Part shown: one piece after another, positions 27,782 through 37,599 of the stretch | How the letters are laid out: each line of letters begins with the position of its first letter | How positions within the stretch are numbered: position 1 is the first letter of the stretch | NCBI GenBank assembly: GCA_964570865.1 | Contig: CAZMZM010000003.1 | Coordinates: forward strand, 1 to 64,000 | DNA: 64,000 bases | Reading direction: 5' to 3' | From: WGAL01 sp964570865 | GTDB taxonomy: Bacteria > Bacteroidota > Ignavibacteria > Ignavibacteriales > Melioribacteraceae | Position numbers and translations under genes: made by a program | Notes under the pieces: generated by a model | What the model saw: only the letters and a program-made list of their open reading frames with translations | Told to the model about the DNA's origin: nothing | Database searches by the model: none

Positions 27782-29167
27782 ATGTTTAGTAAAGAAGTAT
27801 ATATAAATCGCCGGCAAAAATTGAAATCTTCAATAGATGACGGTATTTTGATTTTTTTAGGAAACAACGATTCGCCGATGAATTTCCCTTCAAACACTTA
27901 CCCTTACAGACAGGACAGTACGTTTCTTTATTACTGGGGATTAGATGAATCGGGACTTTTTGCCGTTATTGATTTAAACAACGGTGATGAAATTCTGTTT
28001 GGTAACGATAGATCGCTTGACGACGTTATCTGGATGGGACCTTCCCGAACATTTAGGGAAAAGGCTGAAAATGTTGGGGTTGCGAAAACAATGCCCTCGG
28101 CTAAGTTTATGGATTTTGTGAAAGAGGAAGTTAAGAAAGGAAGAAAAATTCATTTTCTAAATCAGTATCGGCATGATAATATTCTATTGCTTTCCGATTT
28201 ATTGAATTCGGATTATAAAGAATTGAACAAAAAAATATCGGAACCTTTTACGCGTCAGGTAATCAGACAACGCTCAATAAAATCAAATGAAGAAGTACAC
28301 GAAATTGAAAAAGCGCTTGATACAAGTTTTTCCATGTATATGTATGCATTCAAAAGAACTCGTCCCGGAATGCGCGAACAGGAAATTGCCGGAGGTATTG
28401 AGGGAATAGCTTTACAGCGTGGAAGAGGCGTTTCATTTCCTACAATATTTTCGATACACGGAGAAATTTTACACAATCATCATCATAAAAATATTATGCG
28501 AAACGGCGATTTGGTTGTTCTTGATTCCGGTGCCGAATCTTTTATGCACTATGCCAGCGATATTACGCGGAGCTATCCGGTTAGCGGAAAATTTACTAAT
28601 TTGCAGCGTGATATATATTCCGCTGTTCTTGATGCACAAATCGAATCGATCCGTCAGATTAGACCCGGCAAAAAATATAAGGAAATTCATCTTCTTGCTG
28701 CCAAAATAATTACCGACCATTTGAAAGATGTTGGTCTGATGAAAGGAAATACCGATGATGCCGTCGCAGCCGGTGCACATGCTTTGTTTTTTCCACACGG
28801 ATTAGGACACATGATGGGCCTTGATGTACACGATATGGAAGTTCTCGGCGAAAATTATGTGGGATACGAAAATGAGGAAACACGCAGCGACCAATTCGGA
28901 TTGGCTTTTCTTCGGTTGGCAAGGGCTTTACGTCCGGGATATGTAATTACAGTTGAACCGGGAATTTATTTTATCCCTAAACTTGTTGAAATGTGGAAGG
29001 GCGAGAAAAAACATGCTGAATTTATCGATTATGATAAAGTGGAAAGGATGCTTGGCTTTGGAGGTATTAGGATTGAAGATGATGTACTTGTAACCCGTGA
29101 AAGTTTCAAAGTGCTCGGCAGACCTATTCCGAAAACGATTGAAGATGTTGAACAAATTTGTCAATAA
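27782..29167 (+). CDS. pepP: Xaa-Pro aminopeptidase (M24 family)
   Basis: This enzyme removes N-terminal residues that precede proline. The 461-residue protein has an aminopeptidase P N-terminal domain (MNFPSNTYPYRQDSTFLYYW) and a pita-bread M24 domain with all five metal ligands: Asp248 (LDSGAE), Asp260 (YASDITR), His343 (PHGLGHMMGLDVHD), Glu392 (VEPGIYF) and Glu432 (GGIRIEDD). There is no signal peptide, so it is cytoplasmic. GGGAG lies just before the ATG. gpmA starts 17 bases downstream and is probably cotranscribed. Confidence 0.95.
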   Translation: MFSKEVYINRRQKLKSSIDDGILIFLGNNDSPMNFPSNTYPYRQDSTFLYYWGLDESGLFAVIDLNNGDEILFGNDRSLDDVIWMGPSRTFREKAENVGVAKTMPSAKFMDFVKEEVKKGRKIHFLNQYRHDNILLLSDLLNSDYKELNKKISEPFTRQVIRQRSIKSNEEVHEIEKALDTSFSMYMYAFKRTRPGMREQEIAGGIEGIALQRGRGVSFPTIFSIHGEILHNHHHKNIMRNGDLVVLDSGAESFMHYASDITRSYPVSGKFTNLQRDIYSAVLDAQIESIRQIRPGKKYKEIHLLAAKIITDHLKDVGLMKGNTDDAVAAGAHALFFPHGLGHMMGLDVHDMEVLGENYVGYENEETRSDQFGLAFLRLARALRPGYVITVEPGIYFIPKLVEMWKGEKKHAEFIDYDKVERMLGFGGIRIEDDVLVTRESFKVLGRPIPKTIEDVEQICQ

Positions 29168-29184
29168 TAAATTGAGGAATAATT

Positions 29185-29937
29185 ATGTATAAAATAGTAT
29201 TGCTTCGCCACGGCGAAAGCGAATGGAACAAAAAAAATCTTTTCACCGGTTGGACGGATGTTGACCTTACAGAGAAAGGTCGGGAAGAGGCTAAAACTGC
29301 CGGTCAATTATTAAAAGATGCCGGTTTTGTTTTTGATATTGCTTACACATCCGTGTTAAAAAGAGCAATTAACACACTTCACATTGCACTCGCGGAAATG
29401 GATTTGCTCTGGATTCCCGAGATTAAATCTTACAGATTAAATGAAAGACATTACGGCGCACTTCAAGGTTTGAATAAAGCCGAGACAGCTGAAAAATATG
29501 GTGATGAGCAAGTAATGATTTGGAGAAGAAGTTACAACGTTCCACCTCCGGAATTGACTAAAGATGATTCTCGTTATCCGGGTAATGATCCGAGATACGC
29601 AAACTTGCCGGAGGAAGATATTCCTCTGACCGAAAGCCTTGAGCTTACCGTCAAACGGTTTGTGCCGTATTGGGAGGGAACAATTGTCCCAACTATAACG
29701 GAAGGTAAAAAGGTAATAATAGCTGCGCACGGAAACAGTTTGCGTGCATTGGTAAAATATCTCGATAATGTCAGCGAAGATGAAATTGTCAAATTAAACA
29801 TCCCAACCGGTGTTCCGTTGGTTTATGAATTGAATGACGATCTTACGCCGATTAAACATTATTATCTTGGCGATCAGGAAAAAATTTCCGCCGCGATTAA
29901 TGCCGTTGCAAATCAAGCTTCAAAAAAGAAAGACTAA
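29185..29937 (+). CDS. gpmA: 2,3-bisphosphoglycerate-dependent phosphoglycerate mutase
   Basis: GpmA interconverts 3- and 2-phosphoglycerate, the step before enolase. The 250-residue protein has LLRHGESEWNKKNLFTGW with the phospho-accepting His9, NERHYGALQGLNKAE (acid Glu and substrate Arg region), RRSYNVPPPEL and IIAAHGNSLRALVKYL with the second catalytic His. The length is standard for the cofactor-dependent enzyme. GAGGAA precedes the ATG. It is the second gene after pepP and is followed by a terminator. Confidence 0.98.
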   Translation: MYKIVLLRHGESEWNKKNLFTGWTDVDLTEKGREEAKTAGQLLKDAGFVFDIAYTSVLKRAINTLHIALAEMDLLWIPEIKSYRLNERHYGALQGLNKAETAEKYGDEQVMIWRRSYNVPPPELTKDDSRYPGNDPRYANLPEEDIPLTESLELTVKRFVPYWEGTIVPTITEGKKVIIAAHGNSLRALVKYLDNVSEDEIVKLNIPTGVPLVYELNDDLTPIKHYYLGDQEKISAAINAVANQASKKKD

Positions 29938-29949
29938 TTTTACTTACAG

Positions 29950-29985
29950 GAAGCCGTCCGGTGGATACTTGACGGTTTCTTTTTA
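29950..29985 (+). terminator. Rho-independent terminator after gpmA
   Basis: GAAGCCGTC at 29950-29958 pairs with GACGGTTTC at 29971-29979 (one G-T wobble) and is followed by TTTTT. It separates gpmA from the xdh genes. Confidence 0.8.
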
Positions 29986-30017
29986 TTTTAATTAAAATAT
30001 CAGACAGAGTAGAAATC

Positions 30018-31427
30018 GTGAAGAGAGAGATAACCTTTTTGCTAAATAACGAGAAAGTAACTGCCGAAGTTAATCCTACGGAATCGCTTCTTGATTATTT
30101 ACGGAATGAAAAACATTTAACGGGAGTTAAGTCGGTTTGCCGCGAAGGAGATTGCGGCGCATGCTCGGTGTTGATTGGCGAATTAAAAGGAAATGAACTA
30201 AAATACAAAAATGTTACGTCGTGTATTTATCCTTTAGGCAAAGTTGCCGGAAAACATGTTGTTACAATTGAAGGTTTGAATAAGTCGCAACTCAATTTTG
30301 TGCAGTACCATTTTGCCGAGGAAAATGCGGCACAGTGTGGATTTTGCACGCCGGGTTATATAATTTCATTAACAGCTTACTTGCTTAATAATTCCGGTTA
30401 CTCCTTTGCTGAAGCCGAGAAAGCAATCGCAGGGAACGTTTGTCGCTGTACGGGTTACGGCTCAATTAAGCGTGCTGTTCAAAATATGACGAGTGAATTT
30501 ACCGCTTCATCGGAAAACGGCTCGGAACGGTTGAAAGTGCTGATCGAAAAAAACGTTATTCCGGAATATTTTATTGAAGTACCCGAACTCCTTAAAAACA
30601 TTGAGTCATCACAATCACAATTCGGGAACGGCATAATAATAGGCGGTGGTACGGATTTGTATGTTCAGAAACCTGATGAAATAGCTAAGTTAGCACCCCT
30701 TTTTGTTGATGATAAAAACTACAACTTTATTTTGGATAACGAAAATGAAGTTGTAGTTGGTGGCGGAGTAACTTTTGAAGAGTTCTCCGAATCGGAAATT
30801 ATTCGGAATGTAATTCCTTCAATAGAAAAAGATTCCGAATTAATTGCTTCGTTATTGATTAGAAACATGGCGACAATTGCCGGTAATTTGGTTAACGCTT
30901 CTCCTATCGGGGATTTATCAATAATTCTGTTAGCCGTGGACGCAAAGCTAAAATTATTATTGAATGAAAGTTCAAGAATTATCCCTCTTCGTGAATTTTT
31001 TATCGATTATAAAAAAACAGCAAAACAGCCACTTGAGATAATATCGGAAATAATTATCCCGAAAAGGAAAGGTGATTTCAAGTTTAATTTTGAAAAAGTT
31101 TCAAAACGAACTCATCTTGATATTGCCAGCGTAAACAGCGCAATTGAATTGGTTGTAAGTGGAGATGAGATATCCCATGCTTCGGTAAGTTGCGGAGGCG
31201 TTGCTCCCGTTCCGAAATTTTTATCTTCAACTTCAGAATACCTTTGCGGCAAACCTATTTCCGTTAATTCCGTAATTGAAGCGTCAAAAATTGCAATGAA
31301 TGAAGTTTCCCCGATAGATGATATTCGCGGAAGCGCAAAATATAAAAAACTTCTCTTAAGCCGCCTGATAAAAGCACACTTCGTCGAACTATTTCCGGAA
31401 AAAATAAAAGCAGGTGAAATACTATGA
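30018..31427 (+). CDS. xdhA: Xanthine dehydrogenase small subunit (2Fe-2S and FAD domains)
   Basis: This subunit carries electrons from the molybdenum site through two iron-sulfur clusters to FAD. The 469-residue protein has a plant-ferredoxin cluster with Cys41, 46, 49 and 69 (CREGDCGACSV), and a second cluster with Cys107, 110, 142 and 144 (QCGFC, NVCRC). An FAD-binding domain follows (IIGGGTDLYVQKP, RNMATIAGNLVNASPIGDLS). Translation starts at GTG 30018. The gene overlaps xdhB by 4 bases (ATGA), indicating coupled translation. FAD plus both clusters in one chain is the bacterial XdhA layout. Confidence 0.93.
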   Translation: MKREITFLLNNEKVTAEVNPTESLLDYLRNEKHLTGVKSVCREGDCGACSVLIGELKGNELKYKNVTSCIYPLGKVAGKHVVTIEGLNKSQLNFVQYHFAEENAAQCGFCTPGYIISLTAYLLNNSGYSFAEAEKAIAGNVCRCTGYGSIKRAVQNMTSEFTASSENGSERLKVLIEKNVIPEYFIEVPELLKNIESSQSQFGNGIIIGGGTDLYVQKPDEIAKLAPLFVDDKNYNFILDNENEVVVGGGVTFEEFSESEIIRNVIPSIEKDSELIASLLIRNMATIAGNLVNASPIGDLSIILLAVDAKLKLLLNESSRIIPLREFFIDYKKTAKQPLEIISEIIIPKRKGDFKFNFEKVSKRTHLDIASVNSAIELVVSGDEISHASVSCGGVAPVPKFLSSTSEYLCGKPISVNSVIEASKIAMNEVSPIDDIRGSAKYKKLLLSRLIKAHFVELFPEKIKAGEIL

Positions 31428-33679
31428 AAGTCTCCGATGTCTTAAAACATGTAAAGGGGGAATCTCTTTTTACGGATGATTTTCCCGAACCGCAAGGAAC
31501 GCTGCAAGCACTTATATTTGATTCGGTAAAAGCTCATGCAGAGATTTTATCACTTAACATATCCAAAGCGCTGAACGTGCCCGGAGTGAAAGCGATAATA
31601 ACAGCTGATGATATTCCGGGAGAAAATCAAATCGGAAATATCGTCCAGGACGAAACACTTTTGGCTGATGGAGAAGTATCGTACATTGGCGAACCCATTG
31701 CTGTTATTGTGGCAGATAATTTGATAGCGGCAAAAGAGGCCAAGAAACTTATTGAAATTGAATATCGTGATTTGGATATTATTACTGATCCGAGAGAGGC
31801 TTACGAGAAGGGCGAATTAATTGTTCCGCCAATTATTTTCTCCGCCGGTGATACGGATAATATTTGGGAAGAGTGTGAAATTGTTCTAAGCGATAAAGTT
31901 GAAATCGGGGGACAGGAGCATGTTTATCTTGAAACTCAGGCTGCTCTTGCTATTTCGTCGGAAGATAAAATTAAGATTATTTCCTCAACTCAAAGTCCAA
32001 CCGCCGTTCAGCGCGCTACGGCAAATATTTTGGGCGTTGGGATGAATAAGGTTGAAGTTGATGTTTTACGATTGGGAGGCGCCTTTGGCGGCAAGGAGGA
32101 TCAAGCAACTCCCTTTGCGGCAATGGCTTCGCTTGCCTCAGTAATTGTTGGCGCTCCGGTCAAGTTAATTTTATCCCGTCCTGACGATATGCGAATAACG
32201 GGAAAACGTCATCCTTATTCTGCGGATTTTAAAATCGGAGCAACAAAATCGGGAAAAATCTTAGCTTATGAAGTAACGTACTACCAAAATTCCGGAGCGG
32301 TTGCGGATTTATCAACGGCTGTTTTGGAACGGAGTCTGTTTCATACAACTAACAGTTACAATATACCCAACGTTAAAGCTACCGGATTAACTTGTCGCAC
32401 TAACTTACCTCCAAATACCGCTTTCCGCGGATTTGGCGGGCCACAGGGAATGTTTGTGATAGAAGCGGCAATTGCAAAGTTGGCAGATGCAATAAATAAG
32501 CCTGCATTTGAAATTCAAAGGATGAATTTGATTAAAGATGGCGATAGATTTTATTACGGACAACAAGTTGAAAATTCAAGAATAAATATTTGCTGGGAGA
32601 AAGCGGAAAAAGAATTTGAATTCAATAAAATATTAAACGAAGTTAAGATTTTTAATAACGAAAACACTCAATATAAGATGGGTGTTGCCGTTATGCCGAT
32701 AACTTTCGGAATATCATTTACTTCAAGTTTTTTGAATCAGGCATCATCTTTAGTACATGTATATACGGATGGAACCGTTGGAGTAAGTACTGCGGCAATC
32801 GAAATGGGACAGGGAGTTAACGAAAAAATAAAAGTCGCTGTTTCCAAAATATTTTCGATTAATCCGGACAGAATTATTCTGGAATCTACAAACACTACAC
32901 GTGTTGCAAATACATCTCCCACCGCAGCAAGTACCGGCGCTGATTTGAACGGAAATGCGGCTGTAATTGCAAGCTCAAATATTTTGGAAAGATTAAAAAC
33001 CAAAGCCGCTGAAATCTTTGGAACTACTGCTGCCGATATTGAGATTATTGATGAAGTAGTATTTGCAAAGGGGAATAAGACGAAACTTAATTGGGAAGAA
33101 CTTGTTTGGAAATCTTATTTCGATAGAATCAGTTTATCTTCCCAAGCATACTATGCGTCTCCTAATATCTACTTTGACAGAGATAAAAATCAAGGACGTC
33201 CCTTTGTTTATTATGTTTACGGAACTGCAATTGTTGTTGCAAAAGTTGACGGGCTAAGAGGAACGTATGAAATAACCGATGTGAAAGTTGTTCACGATTT
33301 TGGAAATAGTTTACATACGCAAATAGATTTAGGACAAGCCGAAGGCGCAATCGTACAAGGCATTGGATGGGTTACTTTAGAAGAACTTGTTCAGAACAAG
33401 GAAGGGAGGCTTTTATCAAATACGTTTTCTACTTATAAAATACCTGATATTTATTCGACGCCTAAAAATATCGAAGTCAGGTTTTTGGAAAATTCCGAAA
33501 ATCCATACGGCCCTTTTAATTCCAAAGCAATCGGTGAACCTCCTTTTATGTACGGCATCGGAGCTTACTTTGCGATTAGGAATGCAATAAAAGAATTTGT
33601 AAATGTTTCCGAAATTCCGTTTAGTTCTCCTCTTACGCATGAGAAAGTTTTACTTGCATTAAATAATGTTGCAGAGTAA
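31424..33679 (+). CDS. xdhB: Xanthine dehydrogenase molybdopterin-binding subunit
   Basis: This 751-residue subunit holds the molybdopterin cofactor and oxidises the purine. Signatures in order are VYLETQAAL (substrate-side Glu region), LGGAFGGKEDQATPFAA (cofactor loop), NTAFRGFGGPQGMFV (substrate Arg region), AAIEMGQGVNEKI, and the C-terminal GEPPFMYGIG with the likely catalytic Glu705. The Glu and Arg motifs match those of true xanthine dehydrogenases rather than aldehyde oxidases, but substrate choice needs an assay. It is translationally coupled to xdhA, and xdhC starts 3 bases after its stop. Confidence 0.93.
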   Translation: MKVSDVLKHVKGESLFTDDFPEPQGTLQALIFDSVKAHAEILSLNISKALNVPGVKAIITADDIPGENQIGNIVQDETLLADGEVSYIGEPIAVIVADNLIAAKEAKKLIEIEYRDLDIITDPREAYEKGELIVPPIIFSAGDTDNIWEECEIVLSDKVEIGGQEHVYLETQAALAISSEDKIKIISSTQSPTAVQRATANILGVGMNKVEVDVLRLGGAFGGKEDQATPFAAMASLASVIVGAPVKLILSRPDDMRITGKRHPYSADFKIGATKSGKILAYEVTYYQNSGAVADLSTAVLERSLFHTTNSYNIPNVKATGLTCRTNLPPNTAFRGFGGPQGMFVIEAAIAKLADAINKPAFEIQRMNLIKDGDRFYYGQQVENSRINICWEKAEKEFEFNKILNEVKIFNNENTQYKMGVAVMPITFGISFTSSFLNQASSLVHVYTDGTVGVSTAAIEMGQGVNEKIKVAVSKIFSINPDRIILESTNTTRVANTSPTAASTGADLNGNAAVIASSNILERLKTKAAEIFGTTAADIEIIDEVVFAKGNKTKLNWEELVWKSYFDRISLSSQAYYASPNIYFDRDKNQGRPFVYYVYGTAIVVAKVDGLRGTYEITDVKVVHDFGNSLHTQIDLGQAEGAIVQGIGWVTLEELVQNKEGRLLSNTFSTYKIPDIYSTPKNIEVRFLENSENPYGPFNSKAIGEPPFMYGIGAYFAIRNAIKEFVNVSEIPFSSPLTHEKVLLALNNVAE

Positions 33680-33681
33680 GT

Positions 33682-34647
33682 ATGAAGGAATCGAATCTCT
33701 GGAAATTTATTTTAGAGGAACTAACTGCAGGCAGTAAAATAGGTATAATGATCGTTGCCGAATCTTCGGATTCAACTCCCGGTCGTAAAGGATTTAAAAT
33801 GGCTGTAGCTTCAGACGGTAAGCAGTACGGTACAATTGGCGGCGGAATAATGGAATATAATCTGGTGAAAAGTGTAAGAAAAAAACTTAACGAAGCCAAC
33901 CCTGTTTCCGAAGTCCATTATTTACAGCACAGCCGTGATTCGGAAGATGAGAAATCAGGATTAATCTGCGGTGGCAGACAAACGGTTGTAATAAAATATT
34001 TGGATAAAAATGATTTGGAAACCGTTTCCAAAATAGTGGATAATTTTTCCTTCAACAAAAAAGGTTTGCTCAAAATTACAAATGAATCATTTATTTTTAT
34101 TACGAAGAGTGAAGAGAAAAATAAATCCCGCTTTAAGTTTAGCAGTATTACAAATTGGGAACTAACTGAGAATATTGGCTTTCCTAAAACGGTTTATGTT
34201 GTAGGAAGCGGACATGTGGGAGTTGCTGTCTGTCGTGTGTTTGCCGGACTTGGATTTCGCACGGTTGTTTTCGATCATCGGAGAGATATTTTTGACAAAG
34301 TATCAAACGATTATGCGGATGAAAAAATCATTACTCCTTACAAAAATGTTGGGGATTATGTTGAAGAAGGCGAAAATTCATACGTTGTAATTGTTTCCCC
34401 GCAGCACACTGGGGATAAAGATGCACTCGGCTCGGTAATACGAAAAAAAGTAAAGTATCTTGGAATGATGGGGAGTCAGAAGAAAATTGAAACAATTTAT
34501 TATCTGTTGGAAAAAGAGGGAGTTTCGCCGACTCTTTTTAAATTAGTCCATGCTCCGATAGGCTTGGAAATAAGAGCTGAAACTCCTGCAGAGATTGCAA
34601 TAAGTATTGCCGCAGAGATAATTTCCTTAAAGGACAGAAACCATTAA
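33682..34647 (+). CDS. xdhC: XdhC-family molybdenum cofactor insertion protein
   Basis: XdhC binds the molybdenum cofactor, supports its sulfuration and inserts it into XdhB. The 321-residue protein has the N-terminal XdhC/CoxI domain (ESSDSTPGRKGFKMAV, GTIGGGIMEYNLV, LICGGRQTVV with the conserved Cys). The C-terminal Rossmann domain reads VYVVGSGHVGVAVCRVFAGL, then SPQHTGDKDALGSV, YLGMMGSQKK and PIGLEIRAETPAEIAISIAA. Its position directly after xdhA-xdhB supports the role. A gap of 88 bases then precedes the nucleoside phosphorylase. Confidence 0.93.
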   Translation: MKESNLWKFILEELTAGSKIGIMIVAESSDSTPGRKGFKMAVASDGKQYGTIGGGIMEYNLVKSVRKKLNEANPVSEVHYLQHSRDSEDEKSGLICGGRQTVVIKYLDKNDLETVSKIVDNFSFNKKGLLKITNESFIFITKSEEKNKSRFKFSSITNWELTENIGFPKTVYVVGSGHVGVAVCRVFAGLGFRTVVFDHRRDIFDKVSNDYADEKIITPYKNVGDYVEEGENSYVVIVSPQHTGDKDALGSVIRKKVKYLGMMGSQKKIETIYYLLEKEGVSPTLFKLVHAPIGLEIRAETPAEIAISIAAEIISLKDRNH

Positions 34648-34735
34648 CTTTCGATAGTTTTTCTTTCGAGTGAAGAAGCCTTAATTTTAGGAAATATTTT
34701 AATTATATTTTAAGTCAATAAAATTAGGACTAAAA

Positions 34736-36040
34736 ATGAATGTTGTAGAAATTATTAAGAAAAAACGTGACGGCAAAAGTTTGTCGAATGACGAAATAAA
34801 CTTTTTAATCCAAGGGTTGACCAACAAAGAGATTCCCGATTATCAAATTTCCGCTTTCCTGATGGCTAATTTTATCAAGGGTATGAACAAAAAAGAAACG
34901 GCTTCACTGACGGAGGCAATGCTTTACAGCGGTAAAGTAGTTGACTTAAGTTCAATTGACGGAGCTAAAATAGACAAACACTCAACAGGCGGAGTCGGAG
35001 ATAAAACTTCGTTGATGATTGCTCCTATTGTTGCTGCAGCCGGAGTAAATGTACCGATGATTTCGGGACGCGGGTTAGGGCACACCGGAGGAACACTTGA
35101 TAAACTGGAATCGATTCCGGGATTTACTACACAACTTACATTAAAACAATATATTGCCATGATTAAAAAACATGGACTTGCATTAATCGGGCAAACAAAG
35201 GAAATTGCTCCGGCGGATAAAAAAATCTATTCCCTTCGCGATGTAACCGGAACAGTTGAATCAATCCCAATGATTACAGCAAGCATAATGAGTAAGAAAT
35301 TAGCCGAAGGCGCTGACGGATTTGTGTTTGATGTTAAAACAGGCTCGGGCGCTTTTATGTCGAAATTAGCCGATGCTAAAGAACTTGCTCAATTATTGAT
35401 AAACACGGGAAAAAGGTTTAATAAAAAAAGTATTGCATTCATTACCGATATGAACCAACCGTTGGGAAATTATATAGGTAACTGGTTTGAGGTTTATGAA
35501 TCGATTTTAGTTCTTAAGGGAGAATACGTTTACGGTTTATCAGAGCTGGTTGAACTTTTATCCGGAGCAATGATTATGCTTGGCAACAAAGCAAAAAGCA
35601 TTGATGAAGGGAAGGCTTTAGTACGCGAAATGATTAGCAGCGGGAAGGCTTATGATAAATTTAAAGAGATAGTTGCGGCACAAAAAGGGGATATGTCTTA
35701 TTTGGATAAACCTGATAAATATCCTAAATCAAAATTTGTTGAAGAAGTAACGGCTAAGCAAGCAGGTTACTTAAAAGGGGTTGATAATTATGAGATAGGA
35801 ATGGCATCATTGCAGTGCGGGGCGGGTCGAATGCGAGCAGAAGATAAAATAGACCCTAAAGCCGGATTGATTTTCTATCCTAAAATAGGTGATAGAGTGA
35901 AAAAAAATCAAGTAATAGCCAAAATTTTTACCGATAATAATAATGCCGTTCCTGTTGTAAAGAAAAGAATTGAGAATGCTCTAAAGTTTAGTAAATCGAA
36001 AGTATCAGTGCCTAAGTTAATTAAGGCAATTATTGAATAG
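34736..36040 (+). CDS. pdp: Pyrimidine-nucleoside (thymidine) phosphorylase
   Basis: This enzyme splits thymidine, and in some members uridine, into base and deoxyribose/ribose 1-phosphate. The 434-residue protein has the phosphate-binding KHSTGGVGD (81-89), the family signature SGRGLGHTGGTLDKLESIPG (110-129), MTASIMSKKLAEG-type helix (ITASIMSKKLAEGADGFVFD) and KTGSGAFM. The length fits Pdp/DeoA equally. Which pyrimidines it takes cannot be decided from sequence. Together with xdhABC upstream it suggests nucleoside breakdown or salvage. mlaE begins 4 bases after its stop, so they are likely cotranscribed. Confidence 0.93.
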   Translation: MNVVEIIKKKRDGKSLSNDEINFLIQGLTNKEIPDYQISAFLMANFIKGMNKKETASLTEAMLYSGKVVDLSSIDGAKIDKHSTGGVGDKTSLMIAPIVAAAGVNVPMISGRGLGHTGGTLDKLESIPGFTTQLTLKQYIAMIKKHGLALIGQTKEIAPADKKIYSLRDVTGTVESIPMITASIMSKKLAEGADGFVFDVKTGSGAFMSKLADAKELAQLLINTGKRFNKKSIAFITDMNQPLGNYIGNWFEVYESILVLKGEYVYGLSELVELLSGAMIMLGNKAKSIDEGKALVREMISSGKAYDKFKEIVAAQKGDMSYLDKPDKYPKSKFVEEVTAKQAGYLKGVDNYEIGMASLQCGAGRMRAEDKIDPKAGLIFYPKIGDRVKKNQVIAKIFTDNNNAVPVVKKRIENALKFSKSKVSVPKLIKAIIE

Positions 36041-36043
36041 AAG

Positions 36044-36835
36044 ATGAAAGCTCCTCAACTGATATATGGGCAAAACCTCTCGAATCAACAGAAGTTGTTT
36101 AATTTTTTTGCTACAATCAGTGGTATTTTTATTTTCGTCGTTGAATATTTTAAGCATGTTTTTATTCTCCCGTTCGAGATTGAGGAAACCAAAAAGCACA
36201 TGGCTGACTTCGGGATTAAAACTCTTCCGATAGTAAGCACAATGGGGATAATTGTGGGGTTCGTTATGGCTTTGCAAAGCTACTTTATATTAGACCCGCT
36301 TGGCGCCACTGATTTTATTCCCGGTTCGTTGGGGATTTCAATTTTGCGCGAGTTTGCTCCTATACTTACCGCTCTCCTTTTTGCAGGAAGAGTCAGTTCC
36401 GGAATCGGAGCCGAGCTTGGTTCAATGCGCGTAACCGAGCAGATAGACGCTATGGAAGTTTCCGGCATAAATCCATTTAAGTTTTTAGTTGTACCCCGTG
36501 TTACTGCCGCTACATTTATTTTGCCGTTGCTTACCGTTTATGTAATTATCATTTCACTTCTCGGCGGATTTATTGCAACATTTCTGCAAGAACAGATGAA
36601 CATAATCTACTATTTTAATTCCATGATTACATATATCGATATGGGAGATATTTTTCAGGGAATGATTAAAACATTTTTCTTCGGTTTTGCCGTAGGAATT
36701 GTAGGCTCATATAAAGGATATACTACCGAAGGAGGAACTGTGGGTGTTGGATTATCTACGACCAGTTCGGTTGTAATTGCTTCCCTATTGATAATATTTA
36801 TCGATATGATTATGGTAAAGCTGGGAATGATGTAA
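36044..36835 (+). CDS. mlaE: MlaE-family lipid ABC transporter permease
   Basis: This is the permease of an MCE-type phospholipid transport system that moves lipid between inner and outer membrane. The 263-residue protein has five to six helices and the MlaE hallmarks REFAPILTALLFAGRVSSGI, GAELGSMRVTEQIDAMEVSG and VPRVTAATFILPLLTVY, and ends with GYTTEGGTVGVGLSTTSSVV. Its stop overlaps the mlaF start by one base (TAATG). The gene order permease-ATPase-MCE protein is as in other Gram-negative Mla systems; mlaB and mlaC are not present here. Confidence 0.95.
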   Translation: MKAPQLIYGQNLSNQQKLFNFFATISGIFIFVVEYFKHVFILPFEIEETKKHMADFGIKTLPIVSTMGIIVGFVMALQSYFILDPLGATDFIPGSLGISILREFAPILTALLFAGRVSSGIGAELGSMRVTEQIDAMEVSGINPFKFLVVPRVTAATFILPLLTVYVIIISLLGGFIATFLQEQMNIIYYFNSMITYIDMGDIFQGMIKTFFFGFAVGIVGSYKGYTTEGGTVGVGLSTTSSVVIASLLIIFIDMIMVKLGMM

Positions 36836-37599
36836 TGAGAGATAAGATAATTGGGGTTGAAAATCTCTCAAAGAGTTTCGGAGAAAAGAAGGTACTGAAT
36901 TCGGTTTCGTTTGATGTAATAGAAGGTGAAAATTTAATAGTGTTCGGGAGAAGCGGAACAGGTAAAAGCGTGCTATTAAAATCAATTGTTAAATTACTCG
37001 TTCCTGATGAAGGGAAAATATTTTTTGAAGGTAAAAATATTTTCGAAATGAGAGAAAAAGAACTTCTGAAAACTCGAAAACAAATAGGATTTTTATTTCA
37101 AAGCGGAGCGCTCTATGATTCGATGTCTGTACGTGAAAATCTTGCTTTTCCGTTGCGTAAGTTAACTGATATGAAGAAAGATGAAATTAACGCAAAGATT
37201 GTAGAAACTCTTCGCCTTGTTTCCCTCGAAGAGGCAATTGATAAAATGCCTGCCGAACTTTCGGGCGGAATGAGAAAACGAATAGGTCTTGCCCGCACGA
37301 TTATTACGGAACCGCGAGTAATTTTGTATGACGAACCGACTACGGGGCTTGATCCGATTACCGCTAAAGAGATTAGTCAGTTGATTTTGAATTTACAGCG
37401 TAAACTTAAAACCACCTCAGTTGTAGTAACGCACGATTTAATTTGCGCTGAGATAATTGCCGATAGAGTAATATTTTTAAAGGAGGGTGAAATATATTTA
37501 GAAGGTAAATTGGACGATATAAAAGAATCGAATGACAGGTTTATTCAAAACTTTTTTAGCAATAAAATTTTAATTGAAAACGGAGTAAACGATGCTTAA
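36835..37599 (+). CDS. mlaF: MlaF-family ABC transporter ATP-binding protein
   Basis: This ATPase powers the MCE lipid transporter. The 254-residue protein has Walker A GRSGTGKS (38-45), the Q-loop FLFQSGALYDSMSVREN, the ABC signature LSGGM (142-146), Walker B VILYDEP (162-168) and the switch His in VVVTHDL. The GALYDSxTVxEN-type Q loop and LSGGMRKR pattern are specific to the Mla/Ttg2A branch. It overlaps mlaD by 8 bases, so the three mla genes are translated as a coupled unit. Confidence 0.95.
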   Translation: MRDKIIGVENLSKSFGEKKVLNSVSFDVIEGENLIVFGRSGTGKSVLLKSIVKLLVPDEGKIFFEGKNIFEMREKELLKTRKQIGFLFQSGALYDSMSVRENLAFPLRKLTDMKKDEINAKIVETLRLVSLEEAIDKMPAELSGGMRKRIGLARTIITEPRVILYDEPTTGLDPITAKEISQLILNLQRKLKTTSVVVTHDLICAEIIADRVIFLKEGEIYLEGKLDDIKESNDRFIQNFFSNKILIENGVNDA